From Stratiolaelaps scimitus (lineage: Eukaryota > Arthropoda > Arachnida > Mesostigmata > Laelapidae), in NCBI GenBank assembly GCA_019614645.1, contig JABWDB010000002.1:11631501-11695500 (forward strand): 64,000 nucleotides of DNA, read 5' to 3'. Shown here piece by piece: positions 26,701-38,775 of this stretch; position 1 is the stretch's first letter, and every line of letters starts with the position of its first letter. The notes beneath the pieces were generated by a model. It ran no database searches and was not told the origin of the DNA. It worked only from the letters and a program-made list of their open reading frames with translations. The translations under genes were made by a program, and so were the position numbers.

Positions 26701-28917
26701 AAACGTTCGCTGAACAGACGGGAGCCGACCTGACAGGGAAGCTGTTGTCCGTCAATCGATTCATCAGCAATAACTCATCGTATCGCGCCGTATAACGCGT
26801 GCGGAGCGGGGGCCTAGGCATGTGTTATATGCGCATGTGTGTGATATCTGCTGTGTGGCCACTTGGGCGACGAGGCGTTGACGCCATCCCACCGTTTCCA
26901 CAACATCTACCGCATCCACCCCACCGAACGGACTTGTGTCGCCTGGTGACACGTTCATGAACGGACAGCCTGCCGGCCGGCCGGCCTGCCGACCGGCAAG
27001 CTAGTCGGGCAAAGGGCCACTTACACGTGTGTGTCTTCGCAGTTGCGCTGGGCGCGAGGGGTTACATCACAACTTCGCCAGTACGACTTGGGTGGATTCG
27101 CCTTCGGAGCGGTTCGATGCTCGCGCGCTCGTTCACTTACTCGATGTAGTAAAGTGAAGCAACTGGGAGCATAGGCCACAGGCTCTGAGAGAAAGGCGTG
27201 GCCTGACCGTTTGCTGAGCGAGCAGGCGAGCTGGTGAGCGCACTGGCCCGGAGCCACGACAGACGCATACCCTCCTCCTGCTACTGCTGGTGTGGTATCC
27301 ACGAGCGGCAAAGTCACTCTTCGGCGCCGCGCTCATACATACACAGCATGGACAGACAAGTCTTCTTTGCGCAAGAAGGGCGCAGTTTGTCTGGACGCAC
27401 CCAGGCAGACAGTCCGACCAAAGCAAGACAAGCCAGGCATGGAGGCACGGGAGAGCAGAGCAGAAGAACGAGAAGCTCCTTTTGATTTATGATCTCGGCC
27501 AGCTGACTCAGTGCAAAAGCCGCCGCGCCCGCTCGCGTCAGAGTCCCCCCCCCCTCGAATGCCGTCGTGTGGGTTGGTTCGCTGGCTGGCTGGCTGGCTG
27601 CCGTCAGGGGTTGTCCGCGCGGCGTCCTCTCTGCATCGTCTCCGAGCGAAGTAAAGTGGTATCAGCATCAGCAACCGTAGCAGCATCATTGCTGATGTGG
27701 CTGCTGCTGTTGTAGAGTTTGCGTCTGGTGTGTCTGCAACAACGATACGTTCAGACCGCCCCGTTGCTCAGAGCGACGTGGCTGATACAGCCGGCGCATG
27801 CAGTAATACTCTGTGTGTGCAAAGCAGACGGGTAAAGGCCAGCAAGCATCAGAGGATTGGGCGCTGCAGGAAAGCATCTGCGCGCGGTAGAGGGGTCACG
27901 AAGAGTTCGGGCTTTGGTCGCGGAAACAGGCGACTCGTCGGCGGAGGTACACTCACTAATCATCATCAGTGAGTGATGAATTGAAGTGGACGTGGTGTCG
28001 TTCGTCGGCCGACGGAGGCGGCGCAGCAAGGGGGCGCGGCAGTTCCCAGCCGTGATTCTTATTTCGTAGAGTAGCTCCGGCCAACAGCTGCAGTAATAGC
28101 AGCAGCAGCAGGTCTTTGCCGGAGTGTGGACGAGTGGATGGTGCGGCGAGACGGTATGTGCTCTATTCGAGGTCTCCGGAGCAGCAGATAAAGGGGAAAT
28201 AAGAGAGACGGAACGAGTGGTACAAAGGACAACGAGAAATGATTAGGTTTTCGGGTCCGTCGCAATCGTGAATAGCAGTGGACGAAGTCGGCTGGACAAA
28301 AAATCTCTTGGTGTTAACGAAACCGAAAAGAAAGATGATTATGTGAAAAGATGCGCGACCCCACATCTCACCGGTCGTACAGCCGAAATCCACGTTTGTA
28401 CTAATCGTTGGCCGAGAGTGAATGTTGCAGACGATGACTTTCCCGAAGAAACTTTTGAGACACTGCCCATTTGCTAATGTAGCGTTACGGATTTCATTTA
28501 CCAGTGAACTGAATAGGTAGTCCGTTGGTCTCCGGAGCTCCGGAAAATATGATGTGTGCAAAATAAGTACTAAGTCGAGCCATAGAATGGAGACTCTAAC
28601 AACGCTTGCAATTTGTGGCCTGAGACTGTCATGTAGAAGAATGATTTGGCCCATGTTGTGCGCTCAAGGTCCGTAGTTTCCGAGTAAATCTCGTAGATTC
28701 AAGATAGACAGTCTACTGGTGGTCCATTTTCTGGACCAATTCACGTCCAAGTGAGGACCAGTTTATTCATTCGGTGTGTTGTTTATCGGCCGTCTGCCTT
28801 CATAAGTATCTTGAGAAGGTCCTGATCGAGAGATCACACAGCCTACTGGAACGACGTACATCATTTATGTAGAAGATGCCCTCACTGGCAATGTCCTCGA
28901 TGAAGGTATGCCACAGC
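23750..28917. other. No recognisable gene
   Basis: Mixed unique sequence with CA/GC arrays at 25.8 kb and a GGCT run near 27.58 kb. Open frames on both strands at 24.2-25.1, 25.3-25.9 and 27.0-28.0 kb overlap each other and show no domain. Confidence 0.5.
25786..25821. repeat. (CA)n followed by (GC)n
   Basis: A CA run, a short unique spacer, then about eight GC/CG units. The alternating purine-pyrimidine pattern can adopt Z-DNA; that is a general property, not an observed function. Confidence 0.8.
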
Positions 28918-29058
28918 TACCTATATAACATGTATATGCGTTACCTATATAACATGTATATGCGTTACCCATATAACATGTATATGCGTTACCTATATAA
29001 CATGTATATGCGTTACCCATATAACATGTATATGCGTTACCTATATAACATGTATATA
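28918..29058. repeat. 24-bp minisatellite, about 5.9 units
   Basis: Five full 24-bp units and one 21-base partial unit stand head to tail with almost no variation. Each contains ATATAACATGTATATGCG. The only change is at one base near the start of the unit: units 1, 2, 4 and 6 read TACCT and units 3 and 5 read TACCC. This suggests that the last four units arose by duplication of a two-unit block. The unit length divides by three and lacks stops, so both strands stay open across it, giving an eight-residue repeat such as YLYNMYMR on the + strand. That frame is a by-product of the repeat and is not good evidence of a protein. The centre ACATGT is palindromic. Confidence 0.92.
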
Positions 29059-29353
29059 TAAAGTACGTGTACGGCACAAAGGTGCTCAGCTCCTTTGCTA
29101 TGTTTCTGATCCCGGTGATAGGCGAAATAGAAGAGATTCGAATATGAATTATTTTTACACCTGGAATATACATATTTACAGCGTGAACTCGAGGTAAACT
29201 CCGTTCATCGCAAAATGACATAAACCGCTTCAATTCAACGGCTTACGTACTTATAGAAAAAAGGTGCTTCCAAACGCTATATCGAATGGTAGGCAAACAG
29301 TGGAGACTTAGATGGGAAAGAGGAGTCCGCGAACGAACTTATGCATCAACGTG

Positions 29354-29373
29354 ATATATATATATATATATAT
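29354..29373. repeat. (AT)n microsatellite
   Basis: About ten AT units, 300 bases after the minisatellite. Confidence 0.85.
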
Positions 29374-30653
29374 TGTCGTCAAATTTTCCCCGTGGTTTTT
29401 GATGCCCGTCCTCGAACTATGAACGAATTCGCCAACGTCATGTATCATTGTAGGAGAAGTTTTCTATCGTGAGGAGAACGGTTGCGAATCATACTACACA
29501 TTGTGCGATTTGGCCGACCCGACGCTTGGGAACCATCAGCGGCGTTGATTGGCTGAGTCCTGGTTATCTGTTGTTCACAACCCTCACCGAGTGCGTACCA
29601 TGTCAAGGGGACACGTATGCCTATGGCTGTCCTGCACTGCTCATATGGTCACTGCTGCCGGCTTCGCATCAGTGCGAGCGGCTGAGGTTTCCTTTGTGTA
29701 GCTAGCTCTCATGGGCTGAGTGTGGCCAGGCCTGCGGTTATGTCTGTCGCTGTCATGCCAACACGCAGTCAGTCATTTGCTGGCAGCCACTGTAGTGGAC
29801 TGTTCGACGACAAGCACCGGGATGGCCACGTTACCAGTCGCCTCCCAGCCTCAGACGCAAATGATTGCCAACGCCATAGTTGCTATAGTCTATAGTAGCG
29901 TTATTGAGGTCCCTCCTGCTACCGTGGGCTCAGGAAGAACCCCACCGTCCACGTGTTTGGGTGGAGTCAAGCTGCTCCGAGCCGCGGGCACGTTTAGCTG
30001 GCCTGTCGCGAAACAGAGAACTCTACGCCAACGACACCTGTCTTCTACTGCCTCTACAATCTCTCCCTATTTTCCTACTATTTCAAGAATTGATAATGTT
30101 CGTCTTGTGAGACCGAGGTGAGGTTAGGTCAGATAGATGTCGAAGACACTGGCTCTGTTGTGAATTCGGACGGTATGGTCGTCAGCGTGAGCGATACCAG
30201 CACAACATAATGAGCACGTGTGGGCTCCTCTAAGGCTAGACGGCGACAGATTGACAGAGTGAGGCACAGACTGATTTCAATCAGAGGAAATAAAAGCGTG
30301 TATAGATTCTGCTCAAGTAAATTAAGTACTTGGCGGTAAATTACCTTAAACTGGTGACCATTAAGGGTGGGTTTTTGAATGTAGGCCGATAAATAATTTT
30401 AGTGTGAAAAACATTTCTGTCCGCTTAATGCTCTATGATAATGAGATTGGTTAAACAAACTGGATCCGACAGCTCCCCGTAGTAATGCCTAAAGGTGAAG
30501 TGTTGAGGCCTGTCACATAGGGGACCAGCTGAGGGTGGCTCCAATTATGCCATAAACTTAAAAGAACTCGCATGATCGGTTTATTCTATTCTACGTCGGA
30601 TATTGATTATGATTGCGCATCTTAAAATGGACAGTACACACCCGTATCTCATT

Positions 30654-30696
30654 CTGAATTCATTTCTGAGTTTTCAACTGAATTCATTTCTGAGTT
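30654..30696. repeat. 19-bp direct duplication
   Basis: CTGAATTCATTTCTGAGTT occurs twice, at 30654-30672 and 30678-30696, five bases apart. It is a simple local duplication. Confidence 0.85.
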
Positions 30697-32210
30697 AAGA
30701 AACCTTTTGTTTGTCTTAAGATACAATACCAAAGATAAGTGCTAGCCTGTATAATACACCATTGAATCACGTATTGCGTATAAATAGTACGCCGCTTTCA
30801 CGTTTTTTTACCCGAATTCAATATCCAGCTTCGAATGCTTATCTCTGGCCTCCCCTATTGATAAAAAAATAATTCACGCGCCACCTGCCCGATACAGGCA
30901 GGGTTTGAGCCATTATAAAATAATTCATCCTACATCAAACGGTTCTTTGCCTTTTTCGCCACAGACAGGCAAGGGGATTCTGTAGAGATGATTTTTATTC
31001 GTATCTCTCCCTCGGAGGAGCGTTTTTTTTCCGGTGACTGAGATTGGATAATCCCCGAGAACTCTTCCCAAAACTAGCGCTCTTCAACGCCACGCCAACA
31101 GCTATGCACCGATAAAGGGTTACGCATCTCGTACGCTTCTGCTGCCATCGGATGTGGTTTTGCTCTCTCGACCTCGTCTTACTGGGCTTATACTTCATGC
31201 CTTAAGTGTACGTCCTCGTATTGCGAGAAGCAATAAACTGGTCGGAACTGGTGGTTGGTGGTGTCCTGTGATGGCCGTAGCCGCGACCCCGTGTGCGGGT
31301 TGGTATGCCAACGCAATAACGTTCACCTATTGTTAATCCACTTCCTGTTGTGATGAGCCTCAGAGAGCTCGGAAGGAGGCCAGAGAGAGCGAGAGAGAGA
31401 GAAATATCCGGGCTTCGAGGCCACCCTCTCTCTGCCACTGTTCGCAACGTTTTTCCCATCGGGCTGGTTTCAACAACTGGCCGCTTACTTTGGTCGATCT
31501 CCCAGACCCCCCCGAACCTGTTTAACACGAGCTACAACCAGCCGTCTGTGTGACACATATTAGTGGTCTCCGTACTCAAGCTTCGGAGACTGACTGCGTA
31601 CGCCCTCGATGCCTCAGACAGATGTTTGCGAACATGGGGGTGAGCAAGTATCATTGGCAGACGAGGCATATCAGGCGAGGGCCTTCCTAGGCGAGACTAG
31701 GCGCGAGCGATGTCGCCGACCAGACCGCAACTCGCCGCTCACAGCCGCACTGACGGTCCACGGTCAACGGCACACAAAGGAATGAATGAGTTGAATGAGC
31801 GGTCTTGGGGAGTAAAGGGTTCGAGAGTTGGCGGGCTGGAGAGAAGAGCGAGAACCATGTATGGGAAACAGAGCTGAAAGGCCACTTCCTCTATCTCGAA
31901 ATCGGTGCGGTAACAAAGAGACGCCGAAGTGGGAGAACGCCTTCGACGGAGTTAACCGCAGCAAGTGGAGACCCAACCCACTTATGGCGCGACCGGGAAA
32001 GTCAAGCCTTCTTGAGTCAAGCTGTTGACGAACGAACGACCTAGTGGCTCGCAGCTCGGTCCGGCCTATGCAATATGTCTGCTCGGCTTGCACCGAGCCT
32101 CCGGTCGGCAGGATTGGGAGCTTCGGGCATGCGAGAAGCTCTCCTGATCAGGGTAACGAAAGTTCGAATAATATCATAATACCATCTGCATAATAGCAAT
32201 GTGCTAATTT

Positions 32211-32552
32211 ATGGATGCGATCGAGGCATGCTATACTGAGTTATTGTTCCCCAGTATCGACGTTGCACTGGTGGTATATATCGTGCTTGCTGCATTATCG
32301 GCAGTGGCTACCTGCATTAAATGTTATGATCGAAACCTGCTCAGTATAATGCATCGTATCCAGGGCGTAGTAGAAGGCATAAGTCACATTTATAAGTACA
32401 AACTCCAGCAGCGAATAGCAGTAGGCTGGTGTAATCCGCTATTATCATGGCACAGGAAGGAGAGACAAAAACAGAAAACAACGATGAACATGAGAAACGA
32501 CTCTAAAATAGAAGGCCGATCTTTTCGGCCTCAGACCGATCCTATCGGGTGA
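32211..32552 (+). CDS. Candidate small single-pass membrane protein, 113 aa
   Basis: It starts at an ATG and the other frames around it are mostly closed. The first 14 residues are mildly acidic. Residues about 15-38 (IDVALVVYIVLAALSAVATC) are hydrophobic enough for one membrane helix. The C-terminal half is basic and polar (RKERQKQK and RNDSKIEGRSFR). Charged residues are present in normal proportion, unlike most chance frames here. No family is recognised, the base at -3 is T rather than a purine, and a frame of this length is expected several times by chance in 64 kb. Confidence 0.2.
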   Translation: MDAIEACYTELLFPSIDVALVVYIVLAALSAVATCIKCYDRNLLSIMHRIQGVVEGISHIYKYKLQQRIAVGWCNPLLSWHRKERQKQKTTMNMRNDSKIEGRSFRPQTDPIG

Positions 32553-33387
32553 CTGACTGCACCTCCTTTGCACCCATCGCACAAACCGGTCCGTCTCTTG
32601 TACAGTGGGCGTTGCTTGTAAGAACTCGGCCAGCCAGACCTCAGCAGCCGGCCCGGGTCAGACTGAGTCAATGTGACATGGATAGCGTTGTATGAAGGTG
32701 GGTCGGGTCGGCTCGGCTCGGTGGGTCCTGCCTGGCGGGTGCCGGGGTCCAGGATCGTCCCGAATGATAACGGCAAGATTAATCGACTGCTGGTCCGGTT
32801 GGTTGCCATCAACAAAAAAATTGTCTTCTCTTGGGACCCCCTCCATTCCTTGGGACTTCGTTCCCGGGCCGTCCCGTTCCACCAGCGTCTGATTGAGTGT
32901 CGACGGCAAGCAACGGAGGCGAATTGCCGATAGGTATTGCCGTCAGGACGCAATGGAAGGACTCACTAGGTTCGTAGTCCCGCCATCGTCGGTGGACAAG
33001 CCGTACCTGACTAGCTAGCGAATCGTACCTGTATTCCGGATGGTTTGCTGGGGATCTTGCAGACGGCACAATGGCCATGGCTGCCACTCCCGCTAATGCG
33101 AGAGCGTCCCCGATCCACTCTAGTGTCGAAACGTCAACCCGCAGAAGATACAGGCGGTCCGTTACTCACCCGTGCTGCGTTTGATGGCGTCGTTCTCATT
33201 TCGTACTTGCGGTGGTTGGACCGACGGACGAAGGCTGTTGTTGTCTAATCAACTTCAACCAGCGACGACAACGAGAGAGAGATATCTGAGACACCCACCT
33301 CATCAGCGGTTACGGCAATAGCGCTCTGCTGTGCAAGTGGAAAAGAGGCTGAGGCTGAGTCTAGTTTGTCGTGACTCCTGCATACAA

Positions 33388-33403
33388 ATATATATATATA
33401 TAT
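33388..33403. repeat. (AT)n microsatellite
   Basis: About eight AT units. Confidence 0.85.
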
Positions 33404-35223
33404 TCGTTTACTATTACGTCGTGGCAGATGCGAAGTGCACGTGTCGCGGGCTTCGGAGATGTCTTCAATGACACGCGTGTCCAATAAATCCCATAAAGAA
33501 AAATACGCAATAGCAGTCAGGTTGAATCTGCAAGTCTGCTTGATGGTGGCGGAATAATTTACCATTTTATTATAATAAATTGAGAGAGTAATTAATGGAT
33601 GTTTTAGCTTCCCTAGGCTCTAGTAAAGACACCTCTGTGTAATCTTCCTTTAGTGTGCTAATCGGTCGGGGATAGTTCGTTTTAACGGCAGCATCGATAG
33701 ACATCGCTAAGTAGAGATCTCTAAGGAGCGCGTCGATTATTTTCTCACTAATCCCTACTGACAACATCAATATTTTTCATTCTGTGCTATGAGATAAATT
33801 CAACATATATATTTTTGAACAACGAAAAGCCAAGTTTTCTCCATATTTCCATCAACTGTTTCGAGGTGCCCCTTCGGTCAACGCCTTTCACCTCTTGGCA
33901 TATTGGCTAACTCTGAAAGCTAACTCTGTAGTTTGTTTGCCAGCCTCAGCGATCCCGCCATACCGTCGCATTGTGGACCGCTTGTGTTTACACAGACGGA
34001 GGGATGCGATCAGTTAGCATCACGGTCGCCCAACCTAAGTGATGTAATATCCCCATAGGGATCGCTATCGAAGCTGGCTGCCTGCTGACGGCTCGAATCA
34101 CCGTATCGCAATCAGTGGGGCAAACACCTGTTCAGACGGGGGCGCCCTCGCAAAAGGATAACTAAAAAAAAGGCGCCATGCCACCCCCGTGGCGTTGCCT
34201 ACTGAGCCACCGGAGAGGCCGTGATGTCTGATCAGAATGGCATTGGGTATCTTCTCAATGTATCGGTAGTCGATGCTTTGACCGCGGGTCGGTGTGTATG
34301 TGATCGTGGTGTAGTTCGGCCCCGACGTTTCAGCAATGTTGACAACGGGGCGAACTATAACGACCTCCGTGCAATGGACATGCAAATGTTGGCCTGTTGC
34401 AAAAACCTGATTCGGATATCGGCACAAAACTTCCACTTTTCCGAAATACGTTGCTGTGTGGAAGGTCAAAGGTGTTTGGAAGGTCAAACTGTGATGGGAA
34501 TACGATGCTGGCAGTTTTTTTTTAAATGACTGAAAAACAGATCTATTTTGCAGGCCATTTCGTCGGCCCTGTTAGACGGAGCATTATTTCCTTACAGAAG
34601 ACACCGATTTTCATTGCTGTCTCATTTCTTTGTTCACAAAGAGTATGTGGGCTCTCTGCAACCTAGATTGCTTTAACGGGAGCAACTTTTTCAACGTACA
34701 CCCGTGCGCGTGTCCCGAGTCAACGTTCAAACGATAAGCTTGACGTCGAAACCGTCAGACTTATAAATGCAGGCATGATGACAACAGCGTGTATCGCTAC
34801 GAGAAAGCATTATAACGAACGGCGGACTAAAGAGCCTGGAAGGTCCATCTTCGATCAGCCAAAAGTCCCCACGCTTACTGACTGGTTATGATATTGACGA
34901 CGATCTGATCTTCAGAAAATATCATGTACCACTTCACTTAAATCTTTAGGACAAGATCAAGCCATTTTGTTCTACTGAGGGAACATTGGTTTTGGAAAGG
35001 TATCCTAAAAAAATCCTTGGAAAAGCCCATTCAGAGTTCATGAAACGCGAGATGGTATTATATGATCACCTCGGGGCTCTGTGGGATCGGTTGCAGTGTA
35101 AACAGCAACGTAAAGGAGAACATGGATAAAATAGGACAGGTAATTTGACGGTGCAATCAAATGGACGAAACAATGCAGCATAAAGTTTGCTGTTCGAAAT
35201 GCCTGAAGCACAGATCTCTGTAT

Positions 35224-35351
35224 GTCAGCTTGTCGGTGGCTTGGACGGCTAAGTCTCTAGCTGTAAAAAGCCGAACGCCGCTGGTTCGGGTCCCCCGAAG
35301 TGTTGACATAGCGAAAACTTAAGCGTTGTAAAGAACTCGAGTTTCGTTAAT
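35224..35351 (+). mobile_element. tRNA-derived SINE, copy 1
   Basis: This is one of three related copies in the window, about 128 bp long. It opens with GTCAGC, then an A-box-like stretch (GGTGGCTTGGACGGCTA), an anticodon-arm-like segment (GCTGTAAAAAGCC) and a B-box-like CTGGTTCGGGTCCC. A shared non-tRNA tail follows, including GACATA and AAAACTTAAGCGTTG, and it ends near GTTAAT. SINEs of this kind are non-autonomous retroposons transcribed by RNA polymerase III from internal promoters and mobilised by a partner LINE. No partner is visible here. The B box differs from GGTTCGANTCC, and the upper anticodon stem is eroded compared with the copy at 40.5 kb, so this copy looks older. An isolated tRNA pseudogene is less likely, because the homology runs past the tRNA part into the tail of the other two copies. 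Confidence 0.75.
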
Positions 35352-36358
35352 GGACCCAACGTTGTTGTGTCCCCCAAATTCTGAGCTCATCCTGTCACCA
35401 CATACTCCGTCATGGAGAATACAGATATCACCTGATAATACTTCCCCAGCGTGAAATGGTGGTTCTCAACGTCCGCGTCATGTAATTTTTGTCCCATATA
35501 GCTTCATTCTCTATGCTATTTTATAATAGGCCGTTAACCAAAACGCATAGCAGACGTGTGTAGCCAAGCATGGGCAATGAGGCAACTAATCCAGATTTCG
35601 TTCCGTCGTTCTACAGCTCCCAGCGTCACTCAAAAGTAGAACTGCGTTCCACTAACGCACAATCCATGCCATCCGTGATAGTCAGCTGACGGGTGCGTCT
35701 CCCCACCAGGACAAAGAGGCTGCAGAGGTGTGCTCCACCATCACGTAGTAGCGTGGCCAGCTAGCTCCCGTCTATTATAGCTCAGTCATTGTCAATCGTA
35801 AAGAGTCTTGTGTGAAGCTTTTCCCACGCTACGGGCGACGCAAGCATTCGACGGACACGGGACGGACGAGGTTGTATTATAGTGTATGAGGTCACTCAAG
35901 TGCGCTGCTCCACAGACAGCACAAATCTCGCCCGATCGAGCACTGCTGCCGCCATTGGTTGTTCGGCGTGTCGTGCTCCGGGCACCTCGCATCCATGCAC
36001 GCCCCCCCGCCCCCCCCCCGGCCTCCATGGACGCACACGATGCTCATGTTCCGCCGCCGCCGTCGCCGCCTCCTCCTGCGCCTCAATCTACCCAAATCCA
36101 CCAAATGCTCAAAGGGCTCGCTCATTCACATGCAAATCACACAGATTCACCAACGCGACGGCTGGGTGCTGGCGATGTCGGTTCTGTTGGTGGCAATGGT
36201 TGCGGTGGTGATACAGCAGACGAGAGATACACACACACAACAACCTTGTTCCCTGCGTGTACGCACAGAGATTGTTAGAGAGAGAGAAAGAGAGCAAAAA
36301 AAGAGAACGTGGGAGACGAAGCTGCGGATACAACATATACCAAACGAGTGAAAAGGAC

Positions 36359-36389
36359 TATATATATATATATATATACATATATATAT
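36359..36389. repeat. (TA)n microsatellite with one CA interruption
   Basis: About fifteen TA units in two blocks. Confidence 0.9.
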
Positions 36390-38707
36390 GCCGTACCATA
36401 TCGAGTAGAGGGTAGGATCATGGTGTTCTTTCGTTGACACTCGAGAGAGTCGATGATGTCCATCCAAGCCTGCGTCGGTGGGTGACGAGCAAGCCGAACA
36501 AAGGGCTAAGGAAAAATGTGCCCTGCTTTTCATTAATAGGCCTGACTCCAATGTCAGTGCCAGATGCGAGAAACGCAAGCCAAGCCTCGTTGCTCATTCG
36601 CTTAGGCTAGTCAGCCAGTCAGCTAGTTACCGCCCGACGATTTGGGTGAGCCGAGCAAGCTGAGTGAGCGTGCTCGGACCGAAGACAAGGGAGAAGGACA
36701 CAGGACCATGAGGATGAGGCAGAATCAGGCGGTCAGGCTGAATGCTCGGACGACGCTGCTTCTCTGCTCGTGTCCTGTCTATCCCGAACGCAGGTCATTG
36801 GTCCTGCCTGACAGAGATGATGATACGCCGTCGTTGCCTGCCACGGCCCGCACCCTGCGTCCCCCTGCGGCTTGCAAGTGATAGCGAAAACGTTGGAGCG
36901 ACGCTGGCTGCAAGCTGGCACAGGGATGACGGCGGTGGTGGCGGCGGCAACGGTGGACGAGAAGGTGCTTCATCAAGGTATCCGCTCACGTCACATCCCG
37001 TCGGACGGCAACCAGACCGACCGACCCACCGCTCTCGAGGTTCGAAAAGCGCTTTCTTCGACGCGACCAGGCCCCGAGCCCGAACGACGGACCGCCCACC
37101 GCAAACTTGCCTCTCAAAGATGCCGTCCGCTGACGGCCGCTGCGTTACTCTTGCAGCGTTCGAGTAACTGCCGAACACCGAGATCCGAAGAGCGAAGGCA
37201 CCGAGCAGGCCAAAACTCCGACGTCCACGTCACTACCATGGGGTGCATGAGCATAGGACCATGTCCCAGCCAAGACCACTATTATATTTTGCCCGTTGGC
37301 GATACAGTCCTTTCAGTACCAGTGGTAGCGGCAGTGATGGTGGCAGTTGCAGCAGTGTCCCGTGGACGCTGGTGCCAGCTTCCACAAGCTGAGTCACGTA
37401 GACCCTTGGCCGGCCGCGGTGCCTTCGCAGTGGTGGACCTCATAGAGGATTTTCACCCATTTTGAGGAAAGGGTGGCCGCAAGTAACGATAATTTAGTCT
37501 GGCTGCCGGAGCTACGTAGAAAATACATCGAAGAGCACACAAAGAGCGCGTCACTGTCAGTCTCCTCGTTGGTCTTCCAAAGACAATACTAGACATAGCT
37601 GTTGTTCTCAGAAGCCCACCTGTACCGCACGTCTACAGTGGGAGAAAAATATAACACAAAACAACGAAGGCTATAATACAAACTAAAGTCTTTATCCAAG
37701 TCACTTCGCTAGCTGAGGGATGCTACGAGAAGAAAAAATGGCCACGTCCACCTGAGCCACAGAGCAGTGATAGTGGTACCTACTTGAATCAATAGTAGTA
37801 GTTGTCAAGTATTATAACTTGTATCTATTGTAACTGTAAGCCACACAGATATTGCAGTAGGTGGTTGCAGGAGAAGGTTTCAAGTCCCTGTGGGCGCACG
37901 TCGCTGACTGCCGCCGCTGTAGGTGTTGTTAAGCCTAAATCGTTTCATATAATTAGGGAATGAGGGGTGGATGAATGGATGTATGCGACGATGGTACGAA
38001 AAGTTCAAATGGATAGAATCTCATAGCCCACGACCAAAGCGACACCCTCGCATTTTACTATTTAGAACAACTCGTCTAGTCTCTCATCTAGTCGGCCGAG
38101 TCGGGATGTCGTCCAGGTGTAGCGAGTCGCCCACCAAGCGGCTGGTTTGATCGCTGTTGGTTTGCTAGTTGGCTTGGGCCAGAATTCGTTCGGATAGATG
38201 ACTTCAACTTGCCTCTCCTATCTCGCCTTGCCCTTTCTATGAAAGCACTTCTGGTCGATTGAATGAGCTCCTCCGCGCCGTGTTCCGTCGGCCGGTTCCA
38301 CTCTCTACAATGGCACTAGTAAAAGTGGCTGGATCGCCCCCCGAGAGCTCACCCTCCCGTCTTTGCACGCTCGGCGACGGTTCAGCTGGCGGCCCCAGCA
38401 ATGAGCGCCGAGCGCAGCAATCCGAAGGGACGGAAACTGCTGTTGCCGGCCGGACTCACCGTTGCTGGGGATCGTCAGAAACTCAAGCGACAGCAGCGTA
38501 CGACGGGAGACAGAGGGAACGCGTCGTGGTCGTGGCCCCATCGCCATGGTTTTCAGGACCTGCAGCAGAGGCAGTCATGCCGCCGGTCATGACGGATGCC
38601 TTCTGTGTTTGCATGCGTCAGCGAGGAAACCTCAGCGAAAAGAGAAGTCGGACCGGCAGCTGAGCCATGGCAGGAGACAGAGACCGAGTGGGATCGAGCG
38701 AAATATC

Positions 38708-38775
38708 GAGAGAGAGAGAGAGAGAGAGAGACAATACCGCGCTGGCTGCGACGGCTGCTGCTGCTGCTGCTGCTG
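38708..38775. repeat. (GA)n array followed by (CTG)n array
   Basis: About twelve GA units (38708-38732) are followed by about seven CTG units (38753-38775). Confidence 0.85.

Larger units (their letters stand above)
29059..35223. other. No recognisable gene apart from one membrane-type candidate
   Basis: Unique sequence, A/T-richer at 30.2-31.0 and 33.5-34.0 kb. The stretch 34.08-34.21 kb carries a tRNA A-box-like motif on the minus strand with a B-box-like motif too far away. An 18-bp-period partial duplication (TGGAAGGTCAAA twice) lies at about 34.46-34.49 kb. 34.53-35.22 kb holds nothing I can name. Confidence 0.5.

Noticed and set aside
28876..29061. Open frame with an eight-residue repeat across the minisatellite
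   Set aside because: The 24-bp unit is divisible by three and stop-free, so it creates open frames on both strands by itself.
34086..34215. Minus-strand TGGCTCAGTAGG with a distant GATTCGAGCC
   Set aside because: The boxes are about 110 bases apart, too far for a tRNA or a tRNA-derived head, and no repeat partner was found.
36872..37465. 197-codon + strand frame
   Set aside because: GC-rich, Arg/Ala/Pro-heavy, overlapped by frames on both strands, with no domain.
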